A DNA stretch of 64,000 nt. Source: a bacterium (lineage in GTDB: Bacteria; Myxococcota_A; UBA9160; UBA4427). The translations under genes and the position numbers were made by a program. The notes under the pieces are model-generated. The model worked only from the letters and a program-made list of their open reading frames with translations, made no database searches and was not told the origin of the DNA. The DNA is taken from assembly GCA_024742285.1 (NCBI GenBank), contig JANSYR010000006.1, forward strand, positions 186,001-250,000, written 5' to 3'. Below are positions 7,594-16,362 of the stretch, piece after piece (positions within the stretch are counted from its first letter, which is position 1; each line of letters opens with the position of its first letter).

Positions 7594-8793
7594 TCAGTCG
7601 CGCGGGGTCGGGACGACGCCGCGCTCGCGCAGGCCTGCCCGGGCGGCCTCGTCGCGACCGAGCTCCGAGAGGATCTCGTCCGTGTGCTCGCCGTAGAGCG
7701 CCGGCGGCCCACTCGGTTCCGACGGCGTTCCGGAGAAGCGCGCTGCGGCCCGGGCCCGACGGTAGGTCCCGTAGACCGGATGCCGGGCCTCGACGACCGC
7801 GCCGTTGTGCACCAGCTGCGGGTCCTGCAGGACGTCCTTGTGTTCGAGCACCGGCGCGACCGGAACCTCTTCGGCGAGGAGCGCTTCGTAGGCTTCCACG
7901 CTCGTGAGCTTCGCGAGCCCCGAACTCATGACCTCGGCACGCTCGAGGGCGTTGGCCTCCTCGCCGGACGCGATGCCCCGGTGGCGCTCGGATTCCGCGA
8001 GATCGGTACGCCCGACCGCGCGCAATCCCCCGCGCATCTGCTCCGCCGTCCCCATCCAGTAGATGATCTGGCCATCCTTCGTCGGGGTGAGCTGATAGCG
8101 CTCACCCGGAACCACGAAGGTCGACACGTCATCGCCGACCAGGGTGTGTCGGAGCATCCCGTCGGGCCAGAAGAACGCGAGGCCGACGTCGAGCATCGCG
8201 ACCCGGACGTGCTGCCCGCCCTGCCCCCGCTCGCGGGCGAAGAGCGCGGCGGTGATCGCCTGCGCGAGGGTGAGCGACGTCGCCTTGTCGACGACGGCGT
8301 TCCGGATCAGATCCGGAATCGGAATCTCGGGATTCATCTGCGCGGCCACGTGGCCCGTGAGCGCCTGGAAGATCGGGTCGTAGCCCCGCCGCTCGGCGTA
8401 GGGGCCATCGTCGCCGTAGCCCGTGATCGAACCGTAGATCAGGTCGGGCTTGACCTTGCGAAGATCGTCCTCGCCGATCCCGAGTCGCTCGGCGGCCCCG
8501 GGTCGCCAGTTCTGGATCAAGACGTCCGTGGTCGCGACGAGCTCGAGGAAGAGCGCGTGGCCCTCCTCGGTCTTGAGGTCGATCCCGATCGAGCGTTTGC
8601 CGTGGTTGCAGTTCGCGTAGAGGGCCGCCATCCCGGCGCGGTAGTTGACGGGCTGGCGACTCTCTTCTCCGTAGCGCGGCGGCTCGACCTTGATCACGTC
8701 GGCCCCCTGATCGGCGAGGACCATCGCCGCGAGCGGCCCCGAGATCACCTCGCTCACGTCGAGGACGCGAATGCCGTCGAGCGGTCCTGCCAT
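7594..8793 (-). CDS. CaiB/BaiF-type (class III) CoA-transferase
   Basis: A 399-residue family III CoA-transferase, moving CoA between carboxylic acids. The N-terminal Rossmann part carries VLDVSEVISGPLAAMVLADQGADVIKVE split by the usual GP turn, NHGKRSIGIDLK, and the catalytic Asp139 in RRGYDPIFQA. The C-terminal lid ends in LGRDEAA. The start ATG 8793 was chosen for the canonical MAGPLDGIRVLD opening. It lies 41 bases after the crotonase gene on the same strand and probably belongs to one operon with it and with AOR-MoaD. It could activate an acid that the crotonase then processes. The substrate is unknown. Confidence 0.9.
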   Translation of the reverse strand: MAGPLDGIRVLDVSEVISGPLAAMVLADQGADVIKVEPPRYGEESRQPVNYRAGMAALYANCNHGKRSIGIDLKTEEGHALFLELVATTDVLIQNWRPGAAERLGIGEDDLRKVKPDLIYGSITGYGDDGPYAERRGYDPIFQALTGHVAAQMNPEIPIPDLIRNAVVDKATSLTLAQAITAALFARERGQGGQHVRVAMLDVGLAFFWPDGMLRHTLVGDDVSTFVVPGERYQLTPTKDGQIIYWMGTAEQMRGGLRAVGRTDLAESERHRGIASGEEANALERAEVMSSGLAKLTSVEAYEALLAEEVPVAPVLEHKDVLQDPQLVHNGAVVEARHPVYGTYRRARAAARFSGTPSEPSGPPALYGEHTDEILSELGRDEAARAGLRERGVVPTPRD

Positions 8794-8834
8794 GATCGAC
8801 TCGTCTCCGGCCGCCCGCATGGGACGGGACGACG

Positions 8835-9623
8835 CTAGGCGTCGGGGAAGAAGTTCGGTTCGCGCTTCTCGAGGAAGGCGCGCATCCCTTCCTGCATCTC
8901 GGCGCTGCCCTGGGTGCGACGCACTTCCTGGCGTTCGATCCGTAGCGCTTCGTCGAGGCTCGCCCCCTCGGCGCCGACGACGCAGCGGAGTACCGACGCG
9001 ACGGCGTTCGGCGGCTTCGCCGCCAACTCGTGGGCGAGGTCCTGCGCGCGCTGCTGGAGCTCGTCGTTCGGCCAGACTTCGTGGACGAGGCCGATCCGCA
9101 GGGCCTCGGGGCCCGAGATCATCTTGACGCGCAGGATGATGTCGAGGGCCGCGGCGCGGCCGACGGCCCTGGTGAGTCGCGCCGTCCCGCCCCACGCCGG
9201 AATGCTTCCGAGATCGAGCTCGGGCAGCCCGATCTTCGCACCCTCCTCCGCCGCAAGACGGAAATGACAGCCGAGGGGGAGTTCGAGCCCGCCGCCCAGG
9301 CAGTAGCCGTACATCGTCGCGATCCACGGCTTGCTCATGTTCTCGATCTTCGAGATCACGCGCAGCCGTTGGTCGAGCAGCGCCTCGAAGCTGCCCTTCC
9401 GCTTCGCGCCCTCGGGAATCTGCTTCAGGTTCATGCCGACCGAGAAATGCTCGTCCCCGGCACCCCGAATCACGACGGCACCGACTGAATCGTCCTTCGC
9501 GAGGGCGTCGACCTGCTCCTCGAGCGCATCGAGGAAATCCAGGCTCATCCGGTTGCGCGGCGCGTCGTCGTTGATGAGGGTCACGACCCGGCCTTCGCGC
9601 TCGACGATCAAGGCGTCGCTCAT
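8835..9623 (-). CDS. Enoyl-CoA hydratase/isomerase (crotonase)
   Basis: A 262-residue crotonase. The oxyanion-hole region is present (GMNLKQI at about 63-69 and YCLGGGLELPL at 107-117), and both residues expected for hydration are in place: Glu114 and Glu135 (LPELDLG). Start ATG 9623 has AGGAGG 6-7 bases upstream. It would hydrate or isomerise a 2-enoyl-CoA in the cytoplasm. It is followed by the CoA-transferase after 41 bases and preceded by moaD after 106 bases containing a 9-bp tandem repeat. Confidence 0.9.
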   Translation of the reverse strand: MSDALIVEREGRVVTLINDDAPRNRMSLDFLDALEEQVDALAKDDSVGAVVIRGAGDEHFSVGMNLKQIPEGAKRKGSFEALLDQRLRVISKIENMSKPWIATMYGYCLGGGLELPLGCHFRLAAEEGAKIGLPELDLGSIPAWGGTARLTRAVGRAAALDIILRVKMISGPEALRIGLVHEVWPNDELQQRAQDLAHELAAKPPNAVASVLRCVVGAEGASLDEALRIERQEVRRTQGSAEMQEGMRAFLEKREPNFFPDA

Positions 9624-9685
9624 GCGGTCCTCCTGCTGGACGTCGCAGGATTGCATGGATCGACGGGCTTCGCCGGCGACCCCGC

Positions 9686-9721
9686 GTTCGGCACGTTCGG
9701 GGAGTTCGGCACGTTCGGCAC
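9686..9721. repeat. 9-bp tandem repeat, four units
   Basis: Units GTTCGGCAC, GTTCGGGGA, GTTCGGCAC and GTTCGGCAC run head to tail in the gap between the crotonase and the MoaD-like gene. No dyad symmetry or promoter is evident in it. A length-variable array or iterated protein site is possible. Confidence 0.7.
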
Positions 9722-9729
9722 GAGGCCGC

Positions 9730-9993
9730 CTAGCCTCCGGCGGCCGCCTTCACGAAGCCCACACGATCGCCGTCGGCGAGCTTCGTCTTCATGCCCTTGC
9801 GATGGGAGACGAGGACGCCGTTGACCGCGACCCGCGCCACCCGCGCGAGCTTCGCGAACTCCTCGCCGCCCGCACCGAAGCGCGCCCGTGTCTGCTCGAC
9901 GACGTCGGCGACCGTCGTCGCCGCGTCCAGCTCGAACGCGTGCTCGCCGATCGCCTTGCCCATGTCGTAGGTGAGCTCGACCCGGATGCCCAT
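9730..9993 (-). CDS. MoaD/ThiS-family sulfur-carrier protein
   Basis: An 87-residue beta-grasp protein ending in the diagnostic Gly-Gly (AAAGG) that is adenylated and thiocarboxylated in molybdopterin synthesis. Other marks are VADVVEQ in helix 1, VAVNGVLVS, and KLADGDRVGFV before the tail. AGGAGG precedes ATG 9993. It starts nine bases after the AOR stop, so the two are co-transcribed. Pairing of an AOR-type tungsten enzyme with its own MoaD is a known arrangement and suggests a dedicated pterin cofactor supply. Confidence 0.88.
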   Translation of the reverse strand: MGIRVELTYDMGKAIGEHAFELDAATTVADVVEQTRARFGAGGEEFAKLARVARVAVNGVLVSHRKGMKTKLADGDRVGFVKAAAGG

Positions 9994-10002
9994 CGCCGCC
10001 TC

Positions 10003-11886
10003 CTAGACCTCGACCCGAAGCTTCTCGAGCGTGCTGCGAAGCGGAACACCGTCGGCGTCCCAGCCGCGGAGCGTGTAGTAGCGCGGCAGCAGCTCGCCGA
10101 GTGGGTGGCCCGCATCCATCGTGTCGAAGATCGACTCCTCGAGCATGCGCGGCGGGAGCGTGTCGTCCTTGCCGGTCAGCCCCTCGCGCAGGTTGTACAT
10201 GCGCTCGAGATTGAAGATCCGACCGCCGATCTCCTGGAGATGACCAGAGGAGAACGTCGTCCCGGTGATGTAGGTGAGCCACTTCTCGAACCAGAGCATC
10301 GGGCTCCCCTTCATCCCCATGGCGATCCGCATCATCGGTCCGAGATTCTCGAAGACCTTCGAGATCGCCCGGAACGACAGCGAGCTCGGGTCCATCTCGT
10401 GGAGCTGCTTGGGGATCATCCCGTAGGTCGTGAAGATGCAGAGCACCATCGAGTTGATGGCGCAGGCGTTGTTCTGCATGAGCACCGGGATGTCGGCCTT
10501 GAGCTTCAGGTTCTGGGGATTGATCGTGAGCGGTCCGGTCGACTCCATGTACATCGACGCCCCCTGCACGTGGCAGCCGCCCCGATTCGTCGTCGCGTAC
10601 TCGACGCCCTGGGCGAAGGAGCCGCGCGGATCGTAGGCGCTCATCTCGAGCCCCTTCACGTGCATCGCGAAGGCGTGTCCGCCGAACTTCTCGCTCATCC
10701 GCTTCGTCCCGTCGGCGAGCTCGTTGCCCGCGCCGCGACGATGGCCGATGTCCTCGATGAGCGAGCTGATGCCGTCCGGATCCCCGAAGCGGATGCCCGC
10801 ATCCCAGATCCCCCGCTCCGCGAGCTCCATCGCGAACGACAGGCTCGCGCCGAGTGAGATCGTGTCCATCCCGAGATCGTCCGCCAGATAGTTCCAGACG
10901 TTGATCTCCCCCAGGTCCGAGATCTCGAGGTTGCTGCCGAGGAGTGCGAGGGTCTCGTACTCGGGTCCCTTGACCCGCCCCTTCCCCTCGATCTCGACGT
11001 CGCGGCCGCAGGTCACCGGGCAGTGGATACAGCTCGTCTTCACCCCGACGAGTTCGTGATCCTCCATGTACTCGCCACTGATCGTCATGGCGTCGTCGAA
11101 GTGACCTTTCTGGAAGTTTCGCGTCGGCAGGATGCCCCGGCCGTTCGTCGTGTTGACGATCCCGCCGGTCCCGAACCGCTTCATCGAGCTGCCGAGCACC
11201 GGGTGGTCCTTGAAGAGCGCGCGGACTTCCTTCGTGTAGGTCTTGAATGCGTCCGGGTCGTCCATCTCGAGCTTGCGGGAGCCCGTGACGCTGATCGCCT
11301 TGAGGCGCTTCGAGCCCATGACGGCGCCGACGCCGGTTCGACCGGCGATCCGTTCGTTCGACACGATCCCCGCGTAGAGGACCTGGTTCTCCCCGGCCGG
11401 ACCGATCACGGCGTGGGAGAGCTTCTTGCCGAGCTTCGCCTGGGTTTCGTAGGTCCCGAGTCCCCAGAGATCGTCGGCGTCGATGAAGCGAACTTCGTCG
11501 CGGTCGCCGTCGATCTCGATCCGAACCGGGCGCTCGGACCGGTTCGAGACGACGATCACGTCGATTCCGGCGCGCTTCATCCCGTAGGCGTAGTTCCCGC
11601 CGCAGGTGGCGTTGCCGATCCCGCCCGTGAGCGGGCTCTTGCAGACCACTGCGAAGCGATTGCTCTGGGGCGCCACGGAGCCGTTCAGAGGCCCGGTCGC
11701 GAAGATCAGCGGGTTTTCCGGCGCGAGCGGATTGATCCCGGCTTCGGTCCGGTCGTAGAGCAGGCGGGTGCCGTAGCCCTTGCCGCCGATGTAGTCCCGC
11801 GCGATGTCCTCGTCGAGGGGCTTCCAGGCGAGCTCGCGGGTCGCGAGATCGATCTCGAGGACGCGTCCGGCGTAGCCCTTGATCAT
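10003..11886 (-). CDS. Aldehyde ferredoxin oxidoreductase-family tungsten enzyme
   Basis: A 627-residue AOR-family protein, close to the 605-residue Pyrococcus AOR. The opening GYAGRVLEIDLATRE is typical. The [4Fe-4S] ligands are Cys286, Cys289 and Cys293 (CIHCPVTC) plus a distal Cys at 475 or 483. Pterin-binding segments GPAGE, GRTGVGAVMGSK and KGLEMSAYDPRG are present. The family binds tungsten or molybdenum bis-pterin and interconverts aldehydes and acids, or in other branches reduces aryl-CoA or other acids, using ferredoxin. The substrate here is not known. The gene heads the run AOR, MoaD, crotonase, CoA-transferase, which suggests acid or aldehyde entry into CoA-ester metabolism. Confidence 0.92.
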   Translation of the reverse strand: MIKGYAGRVLEIDLATRELAWKPLDEDIARDYIGGKGYGTRLLYDRTEAGINPLAPENPLIFATGPLNGSVAPQSNRFAVVCKSPLTGGIGNATCGGNYAYGMKRAGIDVIVVSNRSERPVRIEIDGDRDEVRFIDADDLWGLGTYETQAKLGKKLSHAVIGPAGENQVLYAGIVSNERIAGRTGVGAVMGSKRLKAISVTGSRKLEMDDPDAFKTYTKEVRALFKDHPVLGSSMKRFGTGGIVNTTNGRGILPTRNFQKGHFDDAMTISGEYMEDHELVGVKTSCIHCPVTCGRDVEIEGKGRVKGPEYETLALLGSNLEISDLGEINVWNYLADDLGMDTISLGASLSFAMELAERGIWDAGIRFGDPDGISSLIEDIGHRRGAGNELADGTKRMSEKFGGHAFAMHVKGLEMSAYDPRGSFAQGVEYATTNRGGCHVQGASMYMESTGPLTINPQNLKLKADIPVLMQNNACAINSMVLCIFTTYGMIPKQLHEMDPSSLSFRAISKVFENLGPMMRIAMGMKGSPMLWFEKWLTYITGTTFSSGHLQEIGGRIFNLERMYNLREGLTGKDDTLPPRMLEESIFDTMDAGHPLGELLPRYYTLRGWDADGVPLRSTLEKLRVEV

Positions 11887-12032
11887 GCGGCTCTCCTGGC
11901 GCGGGAATCGCGCGACCCCAGAATTCTACGAGACCCCGCGCGATCACCGCAGACGTCAGTGGCGACCGCGCGTCAGCCCCGCGAGCGCGGCGAGAGCAGC
12001 GAGAGCAGCGAGAAGGATCGCGGCGAAGGGCC

Positions 12033-12452
12033 TCAGCGCGGGTCGAGCCGATACACCAGGCGCTTCGGATCGAAGCCCTCGAGCTCGGCTTCGTCCTCGA
12101 CGAGGACGGCCGTCCGCTCGTAGATCGTGTCGCCGAATCGGACGCGGACGCGCGGGTCCTCACGGAGGTACTCGAGCCACGTCCGTCCCTCGGCGGGGTC
12201 GATGTAGAGCTGGCCGTTCCTCACGAAGTAGTTCAGCTCGACCGAGTACGGATCGTCGGGCCGGAACTCGATGTCGACGAAGGCATCGTCGACGAAGCTC
12301 CAGTCGTCGACGGGCGCCTCGGCGACCTCGCCGCTGAGCTCCCCACCCGGAAGCATGAAGAAGGGACCGCCGCATCCGGCGACGAACGCGACGAGCACGA
12401 AGGAGAGGGTCACGGAGATGGAAGGGAACGACGAACGGAGCGGAGAACGCAT
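12033..12452 (-). CDS. Lipoprotein of unknown function, paralogue of the 52562 gene
   Basis: A 139-residue protein with a signal peptide ending in a VAGC lipobox (Cys27), so it should be lipid-anchored. The mature part shares a pattern with the protein at 52562-53086: GPxxxxPGG near the N-terminus, DWSF, xxEF, LYI or VYI, and a late VRF/LRV-x-DTIYER block. AGGAGG lies 9 bases before ATG 12452. No catalytic motif is visible; the predicted beta-rich pattern would suit a small split barrel, but this is inference. It is divergent from the GST gene at 12596. Confidence 0.75.
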   Translation of the reverse strand: MRSPLRSSFPSISVTLSFVLVAFVAGCGGPFFMLPGGELSGEVAEAPVDDWSFVDDAFVDIEFRPDDPYSVELNYFVRNGQLYIDPAEGRTWLEYLREDPRVRVRFGDTIYERTAVLVEDEAELEGFDPKRLVYRLDPR

Positions 12453-12595
12453 GACGGAGGACCTCCTGGCGCGCCGGGCAATCTAGCGACTCGCGCCCTC
12501 GCTGCTCCGGACGGCGGGTCGCACGTTCTCGGCGAGCTACGCTTCCGCCGCTGGCCGGCGCCCCGGCTCCCCCGCCCCCACCCAATGGAGATCCG

Positions 12596-13360
12596 ATGTC
12601 CGACGCGAAGCCCTCCCTGATCCTCTACGGCGTGCCGTTCTCCCAACCCGTGCGAGCCGTCCTCTGGCTCCTCTTCATCAAGCGCACACCCTTCGAGATG
12701 GTGCTCATCAACCCCGGCTCCAAGGGCGAGAACGGGAGCCGCCATCCGGGCTACCTCGCGAAGAATCCGGCGGGCACGATTCCCACGATCGAGGATCGCG
12801 AGAGCGGATTCGTCCTCGCCGAGGCCCACGCGATCCTCGCCTACCTCTGCAACCGCCACGGCTGGACGGACCTCTATCCCGAGGACGCCGAGGCGCGCGC
12901 CCGGGTCGACTGGTACCTCCACTACCACCACCGCAACATCCGGGACGCCTCGCTCGGTCTCGTGGCACCGAAGATCCGAAAGGACCTCGACATCCCCGAG
13001 GCGATGCAGAGCGCGGCGCAGGCGACGGTCACCCGAGCCCTCGAAGCCCTCGACACCGGCTGGCTCGCGGACTCGCCCTACCTCTGCGGCGAGTCGTTCA
13101 CGATCGCCGACCTCGGCGCCTACGCCGAGCTCGGTCAGCTCCAGGCGGGGTACACGAACGTCTTCGACTTCACGCCCTTCCCGAACGTGAGCGCGTGGCT
13201 CGCGCGGATGCACGACGTCCCCGCCCACGACGACATCCACACCGTGCTCGCGGAGCTCGGCGACATCAGCGAAGAGGCCCCGTCGATGGAGCGGATCGTG
13301 GGCGCCAACAAGAGCGCCCTCGGCGTGCTCAAGAAGCGACTCGCCGAGTTCGCGGCGTGA
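12596..13360 (+). CDS. Glutathione S-transferase family protein
   Basis: A 254-residue two-domain GST. Residues 6-85 form the thioredoxin-like domain: LYGVPFSQPVRAV (a catalytic Ser near residue 15, as in theta/zeta classes), NPAGTIPTI with the cis-proline, and EAHAILAYL that binds the gamma-glutamyl group. Residues 95-250 are the helical domain with FTIADLGAYAEL, the N-capping motif. It would conjugate or reduce small electrophiles with glutathione. A GGAGAT site precedes ATG 12596. It is followed by the convergent P450 gene after 34 bases. Confidence 0.88.
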   Translation: MSDAKPSLILYGVPFSQPVRAVLWLLFIKRTPFEMVLINPGSKGENGSRHPGYLAKNPAGTIPTIEDRESGFVLAEAHAILAYLCNRHGWTDLYPEDAEARARVDWYLHYHHRNIRDASLGLVAPKIRKDLDIPEAMQSAAQATVTRALEALDTGWLADSPYLCGESFTIADLGAYAELGQLQAGYTNVFDFTPFPNVSAWLARMHDVPAHDDIHTVLAELGDISEEAPSMERIVGANKSALGVLKKRLAEFAA

Positions 13361-13394
13361 CCTTCGGACTCGGCGCGCTCGGGCCGGTGGGCTG

Positions 13395-14753
13395 CTATCG
13401 CGCGTGGAGCTGGACGGGCAGCTCGGTGTACCCGTTCACGAAGCACGATCGCGTGCGGACCGGCGGCCCGACGACCTCGACCATCTGGTAGCGCTGGAGC
13501 AGCTCCTCCCAGAGCACGCGGACCTGAAGCTCGGCGATCCGGCTCCCCACGCAGAAGTGGCGGCCCCAGCCGAACGAGAGATGGTTCCGGTGGTCCTTGC
13601 GGTCGATCAGGAACTCGTTCGCCCGGTCGATCGCCGTCTCGTCGCGATTGCCCGACACGTACCACATCACGACCTTGTCCCCGGCCTTGATCGACTTGCC
13701 GCCGAGCTCCGTGTCGCGGGTGCAGGTTCGTCGCATGTGCGCCAGCGGCGTCTGCCAACGGATCATCTCGCTGGTCATGCTCGTGACGAGGGAGGGGTCC
13801 GCGCGGAGCTTGTCGTACTCGAGCGGATGCTCGTTCAGGGCGAGCACGCCGCCGCTGATCGAGTTGCGGGTCGTGTCGTTGCCACCGACGATCAGCAGGA
13901 CGAGGGTCGCGAGGAAGGTGCGAGGATCCATGTCCTTCGTCGCCTCGCCGTCGGCCAGCAGACTGACGAAGTCGCCGGTGCGTCCCTTGCCCTTCCGCTC
14001 GTTCCACAGGCCCTGGAAGTGGTTCAGGCACTCGACGAGGACGGCGTGCCGCTCTTCGTGAGTGATCGAGTCCGGTCCCGGCAGGTTCGGCTGGGTCGTC
14101 GTGATGTCCGACCAGTAGGTCAGCTTGCGCTGCTCTTCGTAGGGAAAATCGAAGAGGTTCGCGAGCATCGAGGTCGTCAGCTCGATCGACACGCGGTCGA
14201 CCCAGTCGAAGGTCTCGCCGATCGGCAGGCCGTCGAGGATCTGGATCACGCGCTCGCGGATGATCGGCTCGAGGCGCTTCAGGTTCCGGGGGCCGACGGC
14301 CGGCGCGACGGTCTTGCGGTGGGCGATCTGCCGCGGGCCGTCCATCGAGATGAAGCTCGAATCCATCGGCGAGTCCGGGAGCGGGTCGCTGATGGAGATG
14401 GCCCGGGCCGAGGAATAGGTGTCGGGATCCTTCTCGACGGTCACGATGTCGTCGAATTTCGTGATGGACCAGTAGGCGCCGAAATGACTCTCGGCGCTCT
14501 CCGGGGTGTAGTGGACGGGGTCGTCCCGACGGAGCCGTGCGAAGTACCCGTGGTACTCGTTGGCCGCGAAGAGCTCGCCATCGGAGGGATCGATCCGGTC
14601 GAGGGGGTAGGTCTCGGGATCCGCGCCGACCTGCCCCGTCGGCTTCGGCGTCTCGCCCCGGACCTGCGGCGTCGAGGGGCGGGGCGGGAGCTTCGACCAG
14701 GCATCGTCTGCATTGGCGAAGGCTTCGGATTCGGTCGCGACGGCCTGGCTCAT
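13395..14753 (-). CDS. Cytochrome P450, CYP125/CYP124-like
   Basis: A 452-residue soluble bacterial P450. The I-helix oxygen-activation motif is GGNDTTRN, the K-helix is EMIRW, and the heme loop is FGWGRHFCVG with Cys401 as iron ligand. The long N-terminus and the sequence around DTTRNSISGG resemble the actinobacterial CYP124/125/142 group, which hydroxylates methyl-branched lipids and steroid side chains. That link is family-based inference. Electron partners (ferredoxin, reductase) are not in the window. Start ATG 14753 is followed by the usual disordered head. Confidence 0.9.
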   Translation of the reverse strand: MSQAVATESEAFANADDAWSKLPPRPSTPQVRGETPKPTGQVGADPETYPLDRIDPSDGELFAANEYHGYFARLRRDDPVHYTPESAESHFGAYWSITKFDDIVTVEKDPDTYSSARAISISDPLPDSPMDSSFISMDGPRQIAHRKTVAPAVGPRNLKRLEPIIRERVIQILDGLPIGETFDWVDRVSIELTTSMLANLFDFPYEEQRKLTYWSDITTTQPNLPGPDSITHEERHAVLVECLNHFQGLWNERKGKGRTGDFVSLLADGEATKDMDPRTFLATLVLLIVGGNDTTRNSISGGVLALNEHPLEYDKLRADPSLVTSMTSEMIRWQTPLAHMRRTCTRDTELGGKSIKAGDKVVMWYVSGNRDETAIDRANEFLIDRKDHRNHLSFGWGRHFCVGSRIAELQVRVLWEELLQRYQMVEVVGPPVRTRSCFVNGYTELPVQLHAR

Positions 14754-14808
14754 GAGATCCTCCGAGGGGCGGGCAGACCCGGAGGATACTCCCTGCCCGC
14801 GAGCGTGC

Positions 14809-16362
14809 CTAGCGCCCGTCGAGACCGAGGGTCTCCTTCACCTTCTTCTTGATGAACTGCCGCTTGATCGCCGACATGCTCTTCTCGATCTCGTCCTGGC
14901 TCTGGAAGGGAATCTCGACGGTCGCCGACTCCGGCCGCATGCCGCCGGGCAGGATCAACCCCTCGCCGTCCACGCTGAACAGGAACTCGTAGACCTTCGT
15001 GATGACCGGCTCGAGCAGCCACATGTTGTAGAGGAAGACGTCGGTCTCCTCGCGCGGATCCTGCTCGACGTTGAAGACCTGAGGCGCCCACAGCCGACGC
15101 CACGCACGGTCCCGCGGCGCGGGATCGTCCCCGGTGAAGAAGACCTTGAAGCGTCGCCACTTCGCCGCCAGAAGTGTCCGGCCCGAGAAGAAGAGCGCGT
15201 ACTCCCGGGCCGATTGCTCGGTCTCGCCGAGCAGGAACGCGGACTGGTCGACGCCATCGATCACGCGACCGCTCGGCATCTTCGCGCCCGCGAGCGCGGC
15301 GAGAGTCGGAAAGACGTCGACGAGCGCGACGATCTCGTTCGAGACGCGACCGGGGGTGACGCGCCCCGGCCAGCGGACGATCGCCGGCGTCCGGATGGAT
15401 CCCTCGAAGGCGCTCCCCAGATAGCCGCGGAAGGGCCCCGAGTTCGACCCCTGCGGATAGTGGGCCGAGTCCGGGCCGTTGTCGCTCGCGTAGAGGACGA
15501 TGGTGTCGTCCGCGATCCCTGCCTCGTCGATCGCATCCAGGACCTGCCCGACCCGATGGTCGTGCTCGACGATCACGTCGGCGAAGTCGCCGTTTCCGCT
15601 TCGTCCCGCGAAGTCGGGATGCGGCAGATAGGGATGATGGGGATTCGACCAGGACACGAAGAGGAAGAAGGGACGATCGTCGACGGCGCGATCGGCGATC
15701 CAGCGGACGGACTTCTCCGCGATCCGGCCGTCGATCAAGGGTCGATTGCCGAGGTCGTAGGGCTCGACCTCGCGGACGGGTCCGCCGCGTTCGCCCTCGA
15801 GCAGGTGGGGCACGCGCGCGACGGTCGGGTCGAAGCCGACCGCGACCGTGTCCATCGCCACGTTCGTCGAGAACGGAAAGCCCCACCAGGTATCGAAGCC
15901 CTGGTTCGTCGGGAAGCGCCCCTCCGTCTCACCCAGGTGCCACTTGCCGAAGATCGCCGTCGCATAGCCCGCGTTCGAGAGCGTCTCCGCGATCGTCACC
16001 TCCCAGGGCGCCAGTCCGCCCGGAAGTCCCGGCGTCGCCGCGCGCCAGGTGCCCGATCGGATGGGCATCCGTCCGGTCATGAGCGCGGAGCGCGACGGCG
16101 TGCACTCGACCTCCACGTTGAAATTCGTGAGCCGCAGTCCTTCCGTCGCCAGCGCGTCGAGGCGCGGCGTCGGCGCCCCGCGCAGGACGCCCCCGCCATA
16201 GGCGCCGATCTCGCCGTAGCCGAGGTTGTCGCTCAGCAGGACGATGATGTTGGGCGGGTCCGCTTCGGCGGCGACCGCCGTAGCGGGGACGCGACACGGG
16301 AAGATCAGGCCGACGACGAGGAGCGCGACGGAACCCGCGCGCGCGCGACGCACACTCCTCAC
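14809..16362 (-). CDS. Exported arylsulfatase-type sulfatase
   Basis: A 517-residue type I sulfatase. Residues 1-33 are a signal sequence; IIVLLSDNLGYGEIG brings the first metal ligands. Cys87 in CTPSR is the residue that a formylglycine-generating enzyme converts to FGly; GKWHLG and SDNGPDS supply further active-site residues. It would hydrolyse sulfate esters in the periplasm. GTG 16362 is chosen because AAGGAG is 8 bases upstream and the codon overlaps the stop of the LLM gene in a GTGA, showing translational coupling. No maturase is seen in the window. Confidence 0.9.
   Translation of the reverse strand: MRSVRRARAGSVALLVVGLIFPCRVPATAVAAEADPPNIIVLLSDNLGYGEIGAYGGGVLRGAPTPRLDALATEGLRLTNFNVEVECTPSRSALMTGRMPIRSGTWRAATPGLPGGLAPWEVTIAETLSNAGYATAIFGKWHLGETEGRFPTNQGFDTWWGFPFSTNVAMDTVAVGFDPTVARVPHLLEGERGGPVREVEPYDLGNRPLIDGRIAEKSVRWIADRAVDDRPFFLFVSWSNPHHPYLPHPDFAGRSGNGDFADVIVEHDHRVGQVLDAIDEAGIADDTIVLYASDNGPDSAHYPQGSNSGPFRGYLGSAFEGSIRTPAIVRWPGRVTPGRVSNEIVALVDVFPTLAALAGAKMPSGRVIDGVDQSAFLLGETEQSAREYALFFSGRTLLAAKWRRFKVFFTGDDPAPRDRAWRRLWAPQVFNVEQDPREETDVFLYNMWLLEPVITKVYEFLFSVDGEGLILPGGMRPESATVEIPFQSQDEIEKSMSAIKRQFIKKKVKETLGLDGR

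Noticed and set aside
9620-12163. An 847-codon minus-strand frame across AOR, MoaD and the 9-bp repeat
   Set aside because: It is out of frame with AOR and MoaD, rich in Arg, and has no domain; a shadow of the real genes.
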